Shown here piece after piece: positions 1-11,269 of a stretch of 64,000 bases of DNA. Source of the DNA: Ochotona curzoniae (Eukaryota > Chordata > Mammalia > Lagomorpha > Ochotonidae); the NCBI RefSeq assembly GCF_017591425.1, contig NW_024466307.1, positions 7,331,001 to 7,395,000 on the forward strand, written 5' to 3'. The position numbers and the translations under genes were made by a program. Each line of letters opens with the position of its first letter. Position 1 is the first letter of the stretch. Below the pieces are notes generated by a model. That model made no database searches. It saw nothing but the letters and a program-made list of their open reading frames with translations, and was not told where the DNA came from.

Positions 1-667
1 TTCTTCAGCTTTGTTCTGTTGCACCATGCTTGTCCTCTCCCTTCACCAATGTTCCTGAGAGAAGCAGCTTCTAATCTTTTGATTTTATCTTACATTTGCA
101 GCACAGACTTTCTTTGTAGACCCTGGAGAGAAGATTTTTCTCACTGAAGGTAGGATGATGACCCATAAAGAGAATTTGTCCCTGCTCTCCCCATGCTCCC
201 ACCACAATCCCTAAGTTCCCTTAAAATAAAGCTACTCAGCTTCTCCAGTGCCCTGGAACGCTCATGGTACCTATATCAGGCTCCTTGAGTGCTGGCTTTG
301 CATCACCATTTTGCAGAAAGAATAAAGGAGAAGAGCTGATCTGCTTCTGCGATCCGGGAAATGGACCCTCCTCCTTTCCTCGTCTCACAGATTCAATGTT
401 TTTCTGTGAAAGTCCCTGGTGATGGCCAAGGATGGCCCGAAAGATGGAACCTGTTTGATAAATCCACTGGAAAAAAAATTCTTAATTAATGGAAGAGAGA
501 TATGGAAAATTGGTTGGTTCATGTGTTTATGAAATCATTTCATTACAGATGGCTAAAAATGTTAATCACTTAAAATCAAATAGATATAATTAAGTAAAAT
601 AAATAATGTCTTGTAGGCTATTGAGTGATGATGATAAACAAAACAACCTGCCGTTTTATTTTTTCAT

Positions 668-952
668 TATTTTTAAAGATGTGTGTATTTATTTATTTTT
701 GGAAAGGCAGACTTTACAGAAAAGGAGATAGAGAGAGAGAAATATCTTCTGTCCACTGGTTCACTTCCCAAGTGGCGACAATGGCCAGAGCTGAGCTGAT
801 CAGGAGCCAGGAGCCAGTTGCTTCTTCCAGGTCAGTCACACGGGTGCAGGGTCCCAAGGATTTGGGCCATTGTCCCCTGCCTTCCCAGCCAACAAGCAGG
901 GAGCTGGAAGGGATGTGGAGCAGCTGGGACATGAGCTGGTGCACATATGGCA
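668..952 (-). mobile_element. CSINE, antisense
   Basis: Tail side first (aaag...tttatttttggaaaggcag), then 'ttcacttcccaagtgg', 'gggtgcagggtcccaagg' and 'agcagggagctgg'. Truncated before its 5' head. Forms an inverted pair with the next SINE. Confidence 0.85.
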
Positions 953-984
953 TCATTTCTGCTCCCGACGTGTTTGCCTGGTGG

Positions 985-1293
985 TAACGTCCTTGCCTTG
1001 AACACACCAGGATCCCATATGGGCACCTGTTCTAACCCTAGTGGCCCTGCTTACCATCCAGTTCCCTACCTGTGGCCTGGGAAAACAGTTGAGAATGGCC
1101 CAAAGCCTTGGGACCCTGCACCTGCATGGGAGACCTGGAGGAAGTTACTGCCTCCTTGGCTTTGGATAAGTTCAGCTCTGGCCGTTGTGGTCACTTCAGG
1201 AGTGAATCATTGGACAGAAGATCTTCCTCTCTGTCTTGCTTCCTCTCTGTATATCTGACTTTCCAATAAAAATAAATAAGTCTTTAAAAAAAT
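985..1293 (+). mobile_element. CSINE, sense
   Basis: 'gtccttgccttgaacacacc', 'gatcccatatgggcacc', 'cccaaagccttgggaccc', and tail 'tttccaataaaaataaataagtcttt' followed by an A run. The tail contains AATAAA. Confidence 0.9.
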
Positions 1294-4204
1294 TCATTTC
1301 TGATGGTGCTCCCTTACTGTAAATGCTTTTCTGGTTTGATGATTGTACAGATAATAGTTTTTCTTTTACATCATTTCAGTTACTTCACATTGTCAGTAGA
1401 GAGCGTTGGCTGCCTGGTGATGTCAATGAAAAACATTTACAATAAAATGTAGGTGTACTCATGTCTGCTCCTGATTTGCCTTTCTTGCTCTGCAGTTGCA
1501 TAATTTAACTTGAGGTTGTATAATTCCTTTTCCTTTGATTCCATTCCATATGGTGTAGAACTACCACCAACAGAGGAGTACTTTCAGTACCTTTCACATT
1601 CTGTTCTATTGATACTACATTTTGGCAGTGGATAAAGGGACACAGTTAAAGCCTCTGCTCATAATTGGTTTTATTTGGGAAAGATTTGCTTTGAACCAGT
1701 GGCCACCCATGATTTTATAATTATCAGAAATTAACTAGCTCAGCATTTTTGGGTAGAAAACATGCACAATTCCCTTCTTGCTTTTTACAGAAAAGAAAGG
1801 GGAGAAAAGAAAAGAACTAGTGAGAACCCCACTTTTTGGGGGAGTACTCCATGCGGGATTACTCTAATGCAATACAAATGCTCTATTTGTAGGCATGGCA
1901 CTCTTTCAAGCACAATCCTAACTCCAAATCCCACAGGGAAGAATATTCAAAAGGATTTTTAGTTTCTCTAAAGTGAGACAATTCAATAGAAATGTTCTGG
2001 TATGACTTAAATGCAAGGATACTTCAGAAAGTCTGTAGAAAGTGGAACCAAAAGGCAAGTTCATTTCAGTATCATATTTTTTTTGTTAAACTATACCTAG
2101 CGTTTTCCTGTTAGGCATTTCGATAAACCTTTTTCGCAAGATCCACAGCATGCATGGAGTTCAAAAGTATTTTGTACCAAAAAAAATTTGTTTAGCTGCT
2201 TTTCCCACAGATGTTTTAAAGTCCTTTTGTACAAGCTACATACAAAAGCATCAAGATTTTTTTCCCCCCAAGAGTGCTCTTACGGAATTTTCACTATAAT
2301 CTGAAAAGCAGAGCACGGCACACTGCAGAGATGCCTGAGCCGGGTGTGCTAAGTGGGCCAGTCACCCACGGGGGTAGGAGTAGGGTGAGGGGGTGGGGGG
2401 CGGGGCGGTCTCCTTTGCAAGACTGCCTGGTCTCTAAGCACACTTGGTGTCCTCTGGTCCCATTCCCATGGGCTTGCTTTTCCCATCTGTGTGGCAGTGG
2501 ACAGAGGGCGGGGAGGTTGTTTGCAGGGATTTTGTCTGCTCACAGACACTGGTAAAATAAACATGACCTTGAATGGGAGAAGCCCTTGCTAGAACCTGGG
2601 GGTTCCCAGGGAGAGCTATTCCCATAACCCTGCGCAGCCGGCTTCCTTAGGTTACCCAGGTTAGCGTCCTGGAAGGGCAGCACTCGCTGCAGATCTAGAT
2701 AGTACTGGCCTGGGTCGCAGGCCTGAAGGAGAGAAACTGGCCTCTTGGACCTAGTCCTGGCTCTACTCGTCAGGCAGACGGCTACGGCTCATCACAGGAT
2801 TATCAAGCAGAGCACAGGTCACGGAAGTGTCTCATCATTTCATTTTTGCAATTGGTGAGTGCTGGGCTGAACTTAGCCCTGCAACCATAGAAAAGCATTT
2901 ACAGTGAGTATGTGGATTGAGCATTTGAACTCATTCTGTGCCCCATTCCACTAAAAACTTTTTTTCCTTAAAGAAATCTTAGCATTTTAAAATAGTGTGA
3001 TTTTTTTTTTTATATTTGTTGAAATGGGGAAGGAATTCAGAAGTAGAAAAGATTAAGCAGAAATATCTGGCAGATAACATGCTTAATTAAGCTTTAACAT
3101 AGGATTTTTAAATAATTGAACTTAAAGAACTTTTTATCAAATATTTAAAAATTTTGTATCAAAATACGTATATTGTGCTTCCCACCCTTGCCCCCTTCCC
3201 GGAAGTTTCAGAAGTTTGCCATAGCCCAGAGAAAGGTTTTCCACTTGAAACCGTTTTTCACATCAGAATGTCAAGCTTACGAGACAATGATGTGAAGGGT
3301 AGAGTCCAATCTCACAGTGCAAACCAAAATCATAATCCTGGCCCCACTGAAAGGTGGTGCTAGCCGCGAAGGATTCGTTCACCCCATCTCTGTCCAAACC
3401 TCAGGTAATAAGTCTCCATAGCATCAATATTGATTCAACAAAATGAATGACCGAGTCACTTCAGAAAGACTCTGACAAGCGGACAAACGCTGCCATGGTG
3501 ACATTTGGATATGCAGTGTGTTTACTGAGCCATGCTGATTCCCCTCCCCCTACTCCCACCAACCCTTAAAGCAAAATGACAAACCACGGGGAGTACCATA
3601 GCATGCCCAGACCAGAGGCAAGTAGGGGGAAAAGATTTAATTAACTATTCTCAAAGGATTAAACATTCCATGTCCATTTCTTATATGATGTATGGCAAAA
3701 TTCTTTCTAAAGCATGAGAAAAGTTGTTCTGAGACACTTTTGTTGCTGAAAAAAAAACTATTACTAATTTTAAATATTTCAGCATTCCATGTAAATGTTT
3801 GTGAGCAGGCTTCTTGAGGAAAAAATGTTTCAACATGTTTTTGGCTTAGGAAGATAAACATTTAAACCATTTCCAAAGAGCATTTATTTTAATTTACTTA
3901 ATTCATCCTTTATTACATAATGTAATAAATTATTAAATTTGGCCAGTAATGAAGTGAAAACAATAGGCATAATGAATTGCTACTATTATATATATGTTAG
4001 CATGTAAAGAGATGAGACCATGAGAGGCACTTCCAAAAATTCATGGAGAGTGAAATTAGATAATCTTGTTTTGAGGCGAAATAATTCAATGTCTATGCAT
4101 AGGGTTTTTTTTTCCCATAATACCCCTTTTCCATTAATTTTGGGGGGAAGTATTTGTCTTTGTTATAAAGCATTATGCTCACTTTGCTGTTACTTGATTC
4201 TAAC
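1294..4204. other. intergenic, nothing recognised
   Basis: AT-rich with short homopolymers (T run at 3001-3012). A GC-richer patch at 2300-2560 has GC-box-like 'ggggcggggcgg' near 2399 but no exon pattern. Open frames there are short and unsupported. Confidence 0.5.
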
Positions 4205-4648
4205 ATCTGTCTGTTGCTTCACTGCCCCAATTGACTGCAACAGCCGGGATGGGCCAGGCTAGAGCCTGGAGCCTAGAGTCTGGAGCCTGGAGCCAGGGGT
4301 GTGGACCTGGAGCCTGGGGCCTGGGGCATGGGGCCTGGGACGTGGGCCTGGAGTCTGGAGCCTGGAGCCAGGGGCATGGACCTGGAGCCTGGGGCCTGGG
4401 GTCTGGAGCCTGGGGCCGGGGGCCTGGAGCCTGGAGCCTGGAGCCTGGAGCCTGTGGCCTGGGCTGTGGACCTGGAGACTGGAGCCTGGAGTCTGGAGCT
4501 CCACCTTGTTTTCCAAATGGGTGAGGGGACTGAGGACTTAAGAGATCTTCTGCTTCCACAGGCTTATCAGCAGGGAGCTTGATCAGAAATAGGTCAGATC
4601 TTGAGTAAACAGAGGCTTAACCCATTGAGCCACACTGCTGGTTGCATT
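4205..4648 (-). mobile_element. old CSINE expanded internally by a minisatellite
   Basis: The left flank (about 4215-4254: 'ttcactgccccaattg', 'gctgggccaggct'-like) and right flank (about 4504-4648: 'cagcagggagctt', 'aggcttaaccca') are the two halves of an antisense CSINE. The minisatellite lies where the SINE normally has one 'gccaggagcctggagct'. Confidence 0.75.
4255..4503. repeat. minisatellite of CTGGAG/CTGGGG hexamers and dodecamers
   Basis: About 250 bp of tandem hexamer-based units (CTGGAG, CCTGGG, CCTGGA, with TCTGGA variants). Being nearly stop-free it creates overlapping open frames on both strands, all low-complexity Gly/Trp/Pro/Gln-rich and not credible as genes. It sits inside an old antisense SINE. 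Confidence 0.9.
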
Positions 4649-5431
4649 TAAAACTGTTTAATGGGAAACACTTTTATATGCATGATTATGATGTAGCTGA
4701 GTTTTTTTTATGTATAATTAACACTATAGCATTTTCAATATTGAATTGTTGAACTTAGAAGAAAAACTTTTCCAACTGCCTCTAAAATATAGTTAGACCA
4801 GGATATCTTTATTTCATTGTTTTTCTGTTGTTTAATTTTTGAAATCTTACTGTGTTGTAAGTTTTTTTAATTATTATTATCACATTCCATCCAAACTTAG
4901 GCCTTTGCAGGAGGCATTATGGGAATCTCTGTTATACAAATAAGTTCACTAAAGAGAAAAAGGTGAATAAGTGTGTCTACATTTGCTTGTTCTGTCTACC
5001 CCACACTATCTCTTGCCATCATCTGGACCTAATCTTCTCTCTGCTGTCCTCTGTCTCCAGGATAGAGACCGACTGTTCTTACAAACCTTAAATGTCACGT
5101 TCTGCAAACAGACTGCTGGAGGAGAAAAACGTTCAACTTTGGAAGACAAAGATGTTTTCGTAGTAGAATGACAAACCATAGTAGAACAGAAAAATAGTTA
5201 ATTCATGATTCTCTATCAGTTCTAGAAAAACAAAACTGAAAGTAAAAACATTTAGAAAAAGGAGACATAACCCAATATAAAAACATGAAGTGTTAATTTT
5301 ACATTTTTTTTATTGTTGTTATCACAATTTTTGTTTAAAATTCTAAAATACATCTCATCTAGTGTTGTCTGTTATGGTTGGGTGAGCTATTGGCTTACCC
5401 AGCACTTCACTTATAAGCTCAGAAGATATCA

Positions 5432-5705
5432 CATTTTTAAAGATTCATTTATGTTTTACTTTATTTTATCTTTTGCTTACAGAGACAGAGGAGAGACCAA
5501 GAGAGAAAGATCTTCCATCCACTGGCTCACTCCCCAGATGGCTGCAATAGGTGACGCTAAGCTGATCCAAAGCCAGGATCCAGGAGCTCTTCCGGGTCTC
5601 TCACGTGGGTCCAGGGTCCCAAGGCTTTGGGCCATCCTTGACTGCTTTCCCACACCACATGCAGGGAGTTGGAGGGGAAGTGGAATGTTTGCGACATGAA
5701 CTGGC
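5432..5705 (-). mobile_element. CSINE, antisense, 5'-truncated
   Basis: 'tttttaaagattcattt' tail side, 'agatcttccatccactggc', 'cccaaggctttgggcc', then ends near 'gacatgaactggc' before the head. Confidence 0.85.
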
Positions 5706-5889
5706 CTGTTCTAATTGTTGTACAGAAACCACAACAGCCAGAGTCTTCTCTCTTGGTGAACTATGTATGGTTGCTGTTTTCTTCTTTTTCTTTTTCCAGG
5801 GTAGAGATGGAGGTACACAATGTCCTTGCACCTCTTAAAACAAACTGCAGGCAGAGGCTGCTCCCTGAAGTTGGTGTCTTTGGAAGTCA

Positions 5890-6245
5890 TGTAATTTTTT
5901 TTTTTATTGATTACATTATGTGGCACAGTTTTATAGGCACTGGGATTCTTCCCAGCCCTCCCAAACTCCTCCCCGCCCCCCCATGGTGGATTCCTCCACC
6001 TTGTTGCATTACCACAGTTCAAATTCAGTTGAGATTCTTTCATTGCAAGCATCTACCAAGCATAAAGTCCAGCATCTTATTGTCCAGATAAGTTCAGTGG
6101 TTTCTTGGGGAGACCATCTCTGGTCTGAAGGTAGAGCCAGCAGAGTATCATCCCGATCAATTGAAAGCCCCGACATTATATCAGTAACAATTTATAATGT
6201 TATGGAATTAGTTGACATAGTATTGAGTAACCAATATGTTAAAAA
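5890..6245 (-). mobile_element. LINE-1-like 3' end, antisense
   Basis: Starts with a T run (5898-5907), then a block beginning 'attacattatgtggcac' and 'gtccagcatcttattgtc', which recurs at 8905-9290 and 22980-23300 in this window. Multicopy with a terminal poly(T), so a LINE 3' end is the best reading. The family name is not certain. Confidence 0.6.
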
Positions 6246-6639
6246 AGAAAAAAAAAAGAATGTAAGTTCTGAACCACATCCTGTGACTTCTACATTGACA
6301 TTTCACTCATTAGTTTATACACAACCAGGTTCTATACACCTTAAAATGGCTATAGATTACTAATCAGCTGTCTCTAGTTTTTGTTTTTGATCAATAGTCC
6401 TGGGGAATAGCAAATGCCCCTTGGACTTGAGGTTGAGTACTTGGATTCAGGATTTTAGATCAGAGCAAGCAAAAAAGGAATCTTTGTAAGGGTTGAATGG
6501 AGATATTGACCAGAAACTGGGCAAACAGAAAAAGAAACTCCAGATTTCAAAATCAACAAGGCACAGGGACAAAGAATAATCTATACTTCTGTGGAGAATA
6601 AGGGATCAAACAAGTACTACGGTATTAAAAAAAAGTCTG

Positions 6640-6925
6640 TGGAGGGGTCAGCATCACAGCCTAGTGAGTTAAACCTCTGCCCCGAGGTACCCATGTAGGT
6701 ACCTGTTCAAGTCCCAGATGCTCCATTTGTGACTTAATTTCTTGCTGATGTGTCTCTGGAAAGCACTGGAAGATAGCCCAAGTCCTTGGGCTCCTGAACC
6801 CATGTGGGAGATCTGAAAGAGGCTCTAGGCTGATGACTCCTGGTTCAGAATGGCACAGCTCCAGCCACTGCATCCATTTGGGAACCAGTGGATGCATCCC
6901 TTCTTTCCCAATAATTGTTCCTTTT
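6640..6925 (+). mobile_element. older CSINE, sense
   Basis: 'gtgagttaaacctctgcc', 'cccatgtgggagatctgaaag' and a 'ttttaaataaaataat' tail. Many mismatches to the younger copies. Confidence 0.7.
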
Positions 6926-6927
6926 AA

Positions 6928-7060
6928 ATAAAATAATGTTTTCGTAATAGAGATAAATATACCATGAAGTGAAGATACATTGCAGTATGCATCTCTACTT
7001 CTGAATAAAAAATGGATTCCCAATGAAACTGTTAAAAATATCTTGACAATAGAATACTGG
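6928..7060 (+). mobile_element. LINE-like 3' fragment, left part
   Basis: Reverse complement of the block seen at about 23130-23250 ('gaagatacattgcagtatgc', 'atcttgacaat'). It is interrupted by the antisense SINE at 7065-7404 and resumes at 7405. Confidence 0.6.
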
Positions 7061-7064
7061 GCTT

Positions 7065-7404
7065 TCTTTTTTTTTTAAAAAAAAAGATTTATTTATTTTT
7101 ATTGTAAAGTCAGATATACAGAGAGAAGGAGAGAGAGGAAGATCTTCTGCACAATGACTCACTCCTGAAGTGAGCACAAAGGCCAGTACTGAGCTGATCC
7201 GAAGTCAAGGATCCAGGAACTTCTTTCAGGTCTGCCATGCAGGTGCAGGGTCCCAAGGCTTTGGGCCATCCTCGACTGCTTTCCTAGGCCACAGGCAGGG
7301 AGCTGGATGGGAAGTAGAGCTGCCGGGATTAGAACTGGCACTCATATGGGATCCTGGCATGGTTAGGGCGAGGACTTTAGCTGCTAGACCACCATGTTGG
7401 GCCC
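7065..7404 (-). mobile_element. CSINE, antisense, inserted in a LINE fragment
   Basis: Full-length, from the T/A-rich tail to the 5' end 'gttgggccc'. Flanked by near-identical 17-bp duplications (agaatactggNctttct) at 7051-7067 and 7405-7421, which show the target site. Confidence 0.9.
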
Positions 7405-7540
7405 AGAATACTGGTCTTTCTATCATGGTGTATGCGTACAATTTCAGGATACACTTAAATAGCAGAATGGTGGCCTTGTGATTGCTGTTGAAGGACTATA
7501 GTAATAATATGGGGAAAAACGGGGTAGTGGAGAGGATGGA
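7405..7540 (+). mobile_element. LINE-like 3' fragment, right part
   Basis: 'tttctatcatggtgtatgc' continues the reverse complement of the 22980-23150 block after the SINE interruption; the right limit is approximate. Confidence 0.5.
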
Positions 7541-8484
7541 AAGAAGAAATCTCTAAGCCTATGGAACTCTATTATGAAAAATAAAAGTTAAAGTCTAGAA
7601 TAATGGAACTAAAAGATAAGTTAATTTTGGTGCAAAAAGTGTTTGAAATCTATGCATAGATTTTTCATAATATGCATTTTCATGACTTTTTGAAGACCTT
7701 TTTTATTTACTACATAATTCATAGAGGGCTCTCATAAGACAGTGCAATAACTTCTGCTGTATTCATTTTTATATTTCTGAAACATACTATATCATTAGCC
7801 TTCAAACACTTTGTTGAGTAAACAGATAGCAAACAGCAAGATCTTGGGCCATTTCTGGCTCCACAGTTTTCTGAAGTGAGATTTATTGGCATCATCATGC
7901 TCATCTGCTTATATGTTGTCTGTATGTATATTCACACTATAATGACAGAGTTGAAGAGTTGTGACAGATTGTAGTGTGGAGTGTTTACTTTCTCATATTT
8001 TTATAGAATAGGTTTTCTTATCTTAGGAAAAGAAGTTTAGAACCGTTTTTACATAGATTTTCTGGTATCTTAGTCACAGCACAGCCAGCCAAGGTAGAAG
8101 GGTAGTTCCACCTGGAAGTTCTGGGGGAAGAATGTGCCAAAGAAAACACAAAGCAACAACAACAAAAGCATTGTGTAGAGGGCTGGCATGCTGGGAAGGG
8201 GACATGTAAGTGGTGAAGGTTTCTGCGCAGAGCTGTGGTCTTTCACTGATCACAGCCATGGCAAACAGCCGGTACTTTCAGCTCAACTCTGACAGAGCAG
8301 TGTGGCTGCTGTGAAATACTATGATCGCTCAGGAAATGACCATTGCACCTAAACCCAAAGTCCTCACATGCACCCCAATCCTCCGTATAATCCTGTTCCT
8401 CCTGCCCTGCCTCACTCTACACCTGTCCTCATCAATTTCACGGTAATTCCGTCACAGCAACCTTCTTTCTTTGACCCTAACACA

Positions 8485-8612
8485 GTGAATCTGGCTCAGG
8501 TTGGACTGTTGTGGACACGTAGGGAGTGGGCCAGAGGATGGAAGATCTTCCTTTGTCTCTTTGCACCTCTGCTTTTCAAGTAAAATGAAAATAAATGTTA
8601 AAAAATCTTAAA
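8485..8612 (+). mobile_element. 3' part of a CSINE, sense
   Basis: 'gggagtgggccagaggatgg', 'aagatcttcctttgtctc' and tail 'aagtaaaatgaaaataaatg' match the right third of the SINE. The 5' part is not recognisable. Confidence 0.65.
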
Positions 8613-8879
8613 CACTTGCCTCTAAAAGTATTGAGAGTGTGAGAGAGAGTACATGCACTGAATGAGATGTTCAGGGAAGGAAGGGAGAGACTAATTGGAT
8701 GAAAATGGCTTTCCTCCCCATTCAGATAGAACTCGTACAGCCCTTCACCTGGTACCCAGAAATCCTCATCCTTTCCTACTCACTTCCTTGTCAAAGCATG
8801 ACTTGAAACTGGCTGAGGTTTGCAAACTCTCTGGCTCAGTCACACATTTTTGTTTGTTTTTACCTCCCCCCTTCTATTT

Positions 8880-9290
8880 TCTTTTTAATTTTATAAAACA
8901 ATTCCATAGGCTCTGGGATTTCCCTTCCCCCCTAACTGATTTCTCACATATTATTACAATAGCATAGTCCTTCATTGGCAGTCGCAAGTTCATCAATCTG
9001 CTGTTGAAGTGTATCCTGACATTGCGGGTACAGACACTGGCAGAGAGTCCAGCATCTTGTTGTCAAGATGTATCCAACAGTATGATTGGGAATCCATCTT
9101 TGAATTGGAAGTGGAGATGTATACTGCAGTGTATCTTCACATCTGGATATGATAGTCTCCATTACACAGTTACTATACATTTCCTTAAATGAGAAGCCAT
9201 AATTCAAAATCATCAACAGGAATAAAGTTAAACAAATTTGTAGCACCGTGGAATTAAGTAACATACTACTGAATAACCAAAGAGACACAC
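8880..9290 (-). mobile_element. LINE-1-like 3' end, antisense
   Basis: Shares 'aggctctgggatttcc', 'gtccagcatcttgttgtcaag' and following blocks with 22980-23300. This copy extends further, to about 'agagacacacttg'. Confidence 0.6.
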
Positions 9291-9299
9291 TTGTTTTTA

Positions 9300-11006
9300 C
9301 ATGGGATTATCTAAGGGTGTGTTATGAACTGCAGAGACCAGACAAGCTTTGGTAAAGCAGTCCGCTGGATTTCCCACAGAACTCTCTAGGAGTCACACAC
9401 ATTCCCCTCTCCCTCCCTCCTTTCTTTCAGACAACAGCAACTAAGCAGATAAGACACTTAACAGGGATAAAGGATAAAAGGCCACTAGAACAGGGCAATG
9501 GAGGCGCATGGCTGTTAAGTAACATGTTACTGAGCATCCCTCAGGAAAACATGGCTGAGCCACCCCATGAAACGAGGGATGCCAGCCATGGGAAGAGCCC
9601 CAGGAAAGCATGCCAGGCAGAGGGAGAGACTGGAGCACGGGTAGTAGTGGGATTGGTTGACTGTTGGTGTCAAAGAATGATGTGAACCTGGAAGTTGAGT
9701 TGAGTGTAGAGTGAGGCAGGGAAGGAAGGACAGAATCGTGTGGGCACTTGGGGCTGGTGTCAGGGATGTGGATTTAGGTGCAATCCTCTCCCTCCGAGAC
9801 TTTTTTCTTTCTTCTTCTTCTTCTTTTTTTTTTTTTTTTTTTTGGCTTTGGCATGTTTTTGTGTAATCAAAATTTTACTGCCCCAAAGAGGGCGAAGTCA
9901 ATGAACTCAGGGCTGTATTTGAGAGGTCTCTCTCCCCACGGGGACTTGCAGGATCATGTATTCTGGAGCACTCTATAATGATTGTTCAGGGGTTGCTTAG
10001 ATTCCTGGTAGAAATTTTCACTCGCCCTCTTTCCCTAACCCCGTGCCCAGTATGAGCACACACACAGTGAATTTGTGCTCTGAACCAGTCTGGTTGCGAA
10101 GAATATGTGTAATTTCAAGACTGGTGCAGTCAGGACTATGATGGAATATTTGATGGACAGACACAATCTTTGTTAAGATGTTAAACAATTAAGGCAATAG
10201 TTACAGAGTTTAGTCAAGGTATTGACAAAGTGGATTGATACTTAGTTTACAAAGACATTTTAAACAATCAGTAGAAAATGGTTTTTTCCTCCCTAATGTT
10301 ATTGTTTTGTTTGACATAAGGGCTTCATGAATGACTAATTCTCTGATTTTAGGTTTTCTTGACATTTCATTTCTCTCTCCAGCAGCATGCCTTTACAGCT
10401 CCTAGCCCCCACTCAACCTATCTGAGCCTCAGTGGGGAGGCTACTCCGTCTCCCACATCATCTGGACTTCTTTTCTCACTACCTTCGGTAGCGTCTTCAG
10501 GTGTGGCCTTTGCCTGGATAACCTTTACCATGGATACCCACTTATTGGGTGTTGCAGCTTTGAGAAGTTGTAATCAGTAACAGCCCAGGGCAATGCTAAT
10601 TGGGTACCCCTGTTGGCCATCTGCAGCAAATACCTAGACAATCCTATTCTCATGCGTTAGTAAGGACACCTGTTTGTTGCCTTCAGAATCAGGAGACCTA
10701 GGACCTAGCCCTGGCTCTGCCTTTATCTAAGCCACTCAATTGGCTCTTGGTTTGTTTTCTGTTTCTTTGTGGGCTTTTTTATCCTGAAGAAAATGGTAAG
10801 GTGGTGTTTTACTGCTAATCTGTTAACCTGCATCTCCAGTGCACAGCGCTGAGGTGATGTTATGAAACGGTCAGCTTTAGGTTTACGGGTGAGAATAGTA
10901 AATTAGTCGGGGGGGGGGCGGGTTGCTCGGTGCCAGGTGTACCATATGCTGTAAGGCATAGTTCTTCACACTTGATCTGATCCACCTGCTAGGAAGCAGG
11001 CTACCG
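9300..11006. other. intergenic, nothing recognised
   Basis: Contains a polypyrimidine stretch near 9404-9428, the T tract described separately, and a G run near 10909-10918. No coding signal found. Confidence 0.5.
9801..9843 (+). repeat. (TTC)n / poly(T) tract
   Basis: A TTC-rich run followed by about 20 T. It could be the reversed A-tail of a retrocopy to its right (9844-9990), but I do not recognise that sequence. Confidence 0.85.
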
Positions 11007-11014
11007 TATAAATA
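11007..11014 (+). promoter_or_regulatory. candidate TATA box upstream of the CpG island
   Basis: TATAAATA matches the TATA consensus and lies about 705 bp upstream of the ADGRV1 ATG, just before the CpG-rich block. If used, transcription would start near 11035-11045 and give a 5'UTR of about 680 nt with several upstream ATGs. This is a motif match only. Confidence 0.25.
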
Positions 11015-11269
11015 CGGAGACCAACACACAGCATCTCGGCTGTTGAGTTCAGACCTCTACTCAGTGAGCTTGTGTGAGAGCTGACTCCTCGCTTCAGCTG
11101 TTCTCATCGCTCAAGTTTTCCTGGCGTGGACACATCCGAGTGCTTTGATAATACCCGTTTAGAGACAAAGCAAAACTCGGGACGTGGTGCTCATTTCTCC
11201 AGTAGGAAATGTAGGTATTGTCAACAGTGAGTAGCCAGGGCGCAGTAGCCCCTTGCCTAGAGGGAAGGG

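Noticed and set aside
4200..4582. Several overlapping open frames of 80-119 codons on both strands
   Set aside because: They are the translation of the hexamer minisatellite. Products are repetitive Gly/Trp/Glu or Pro/Gln/Ser runs with no splice or promoter support.
1..11250. A neighbouring gene such as LYSMD3, expected upstream of ADGRV1 in mammals
   Set aside because: No exon or conserved domain of it could be recognised. In human it lies farther away, so it is probably outside the window.
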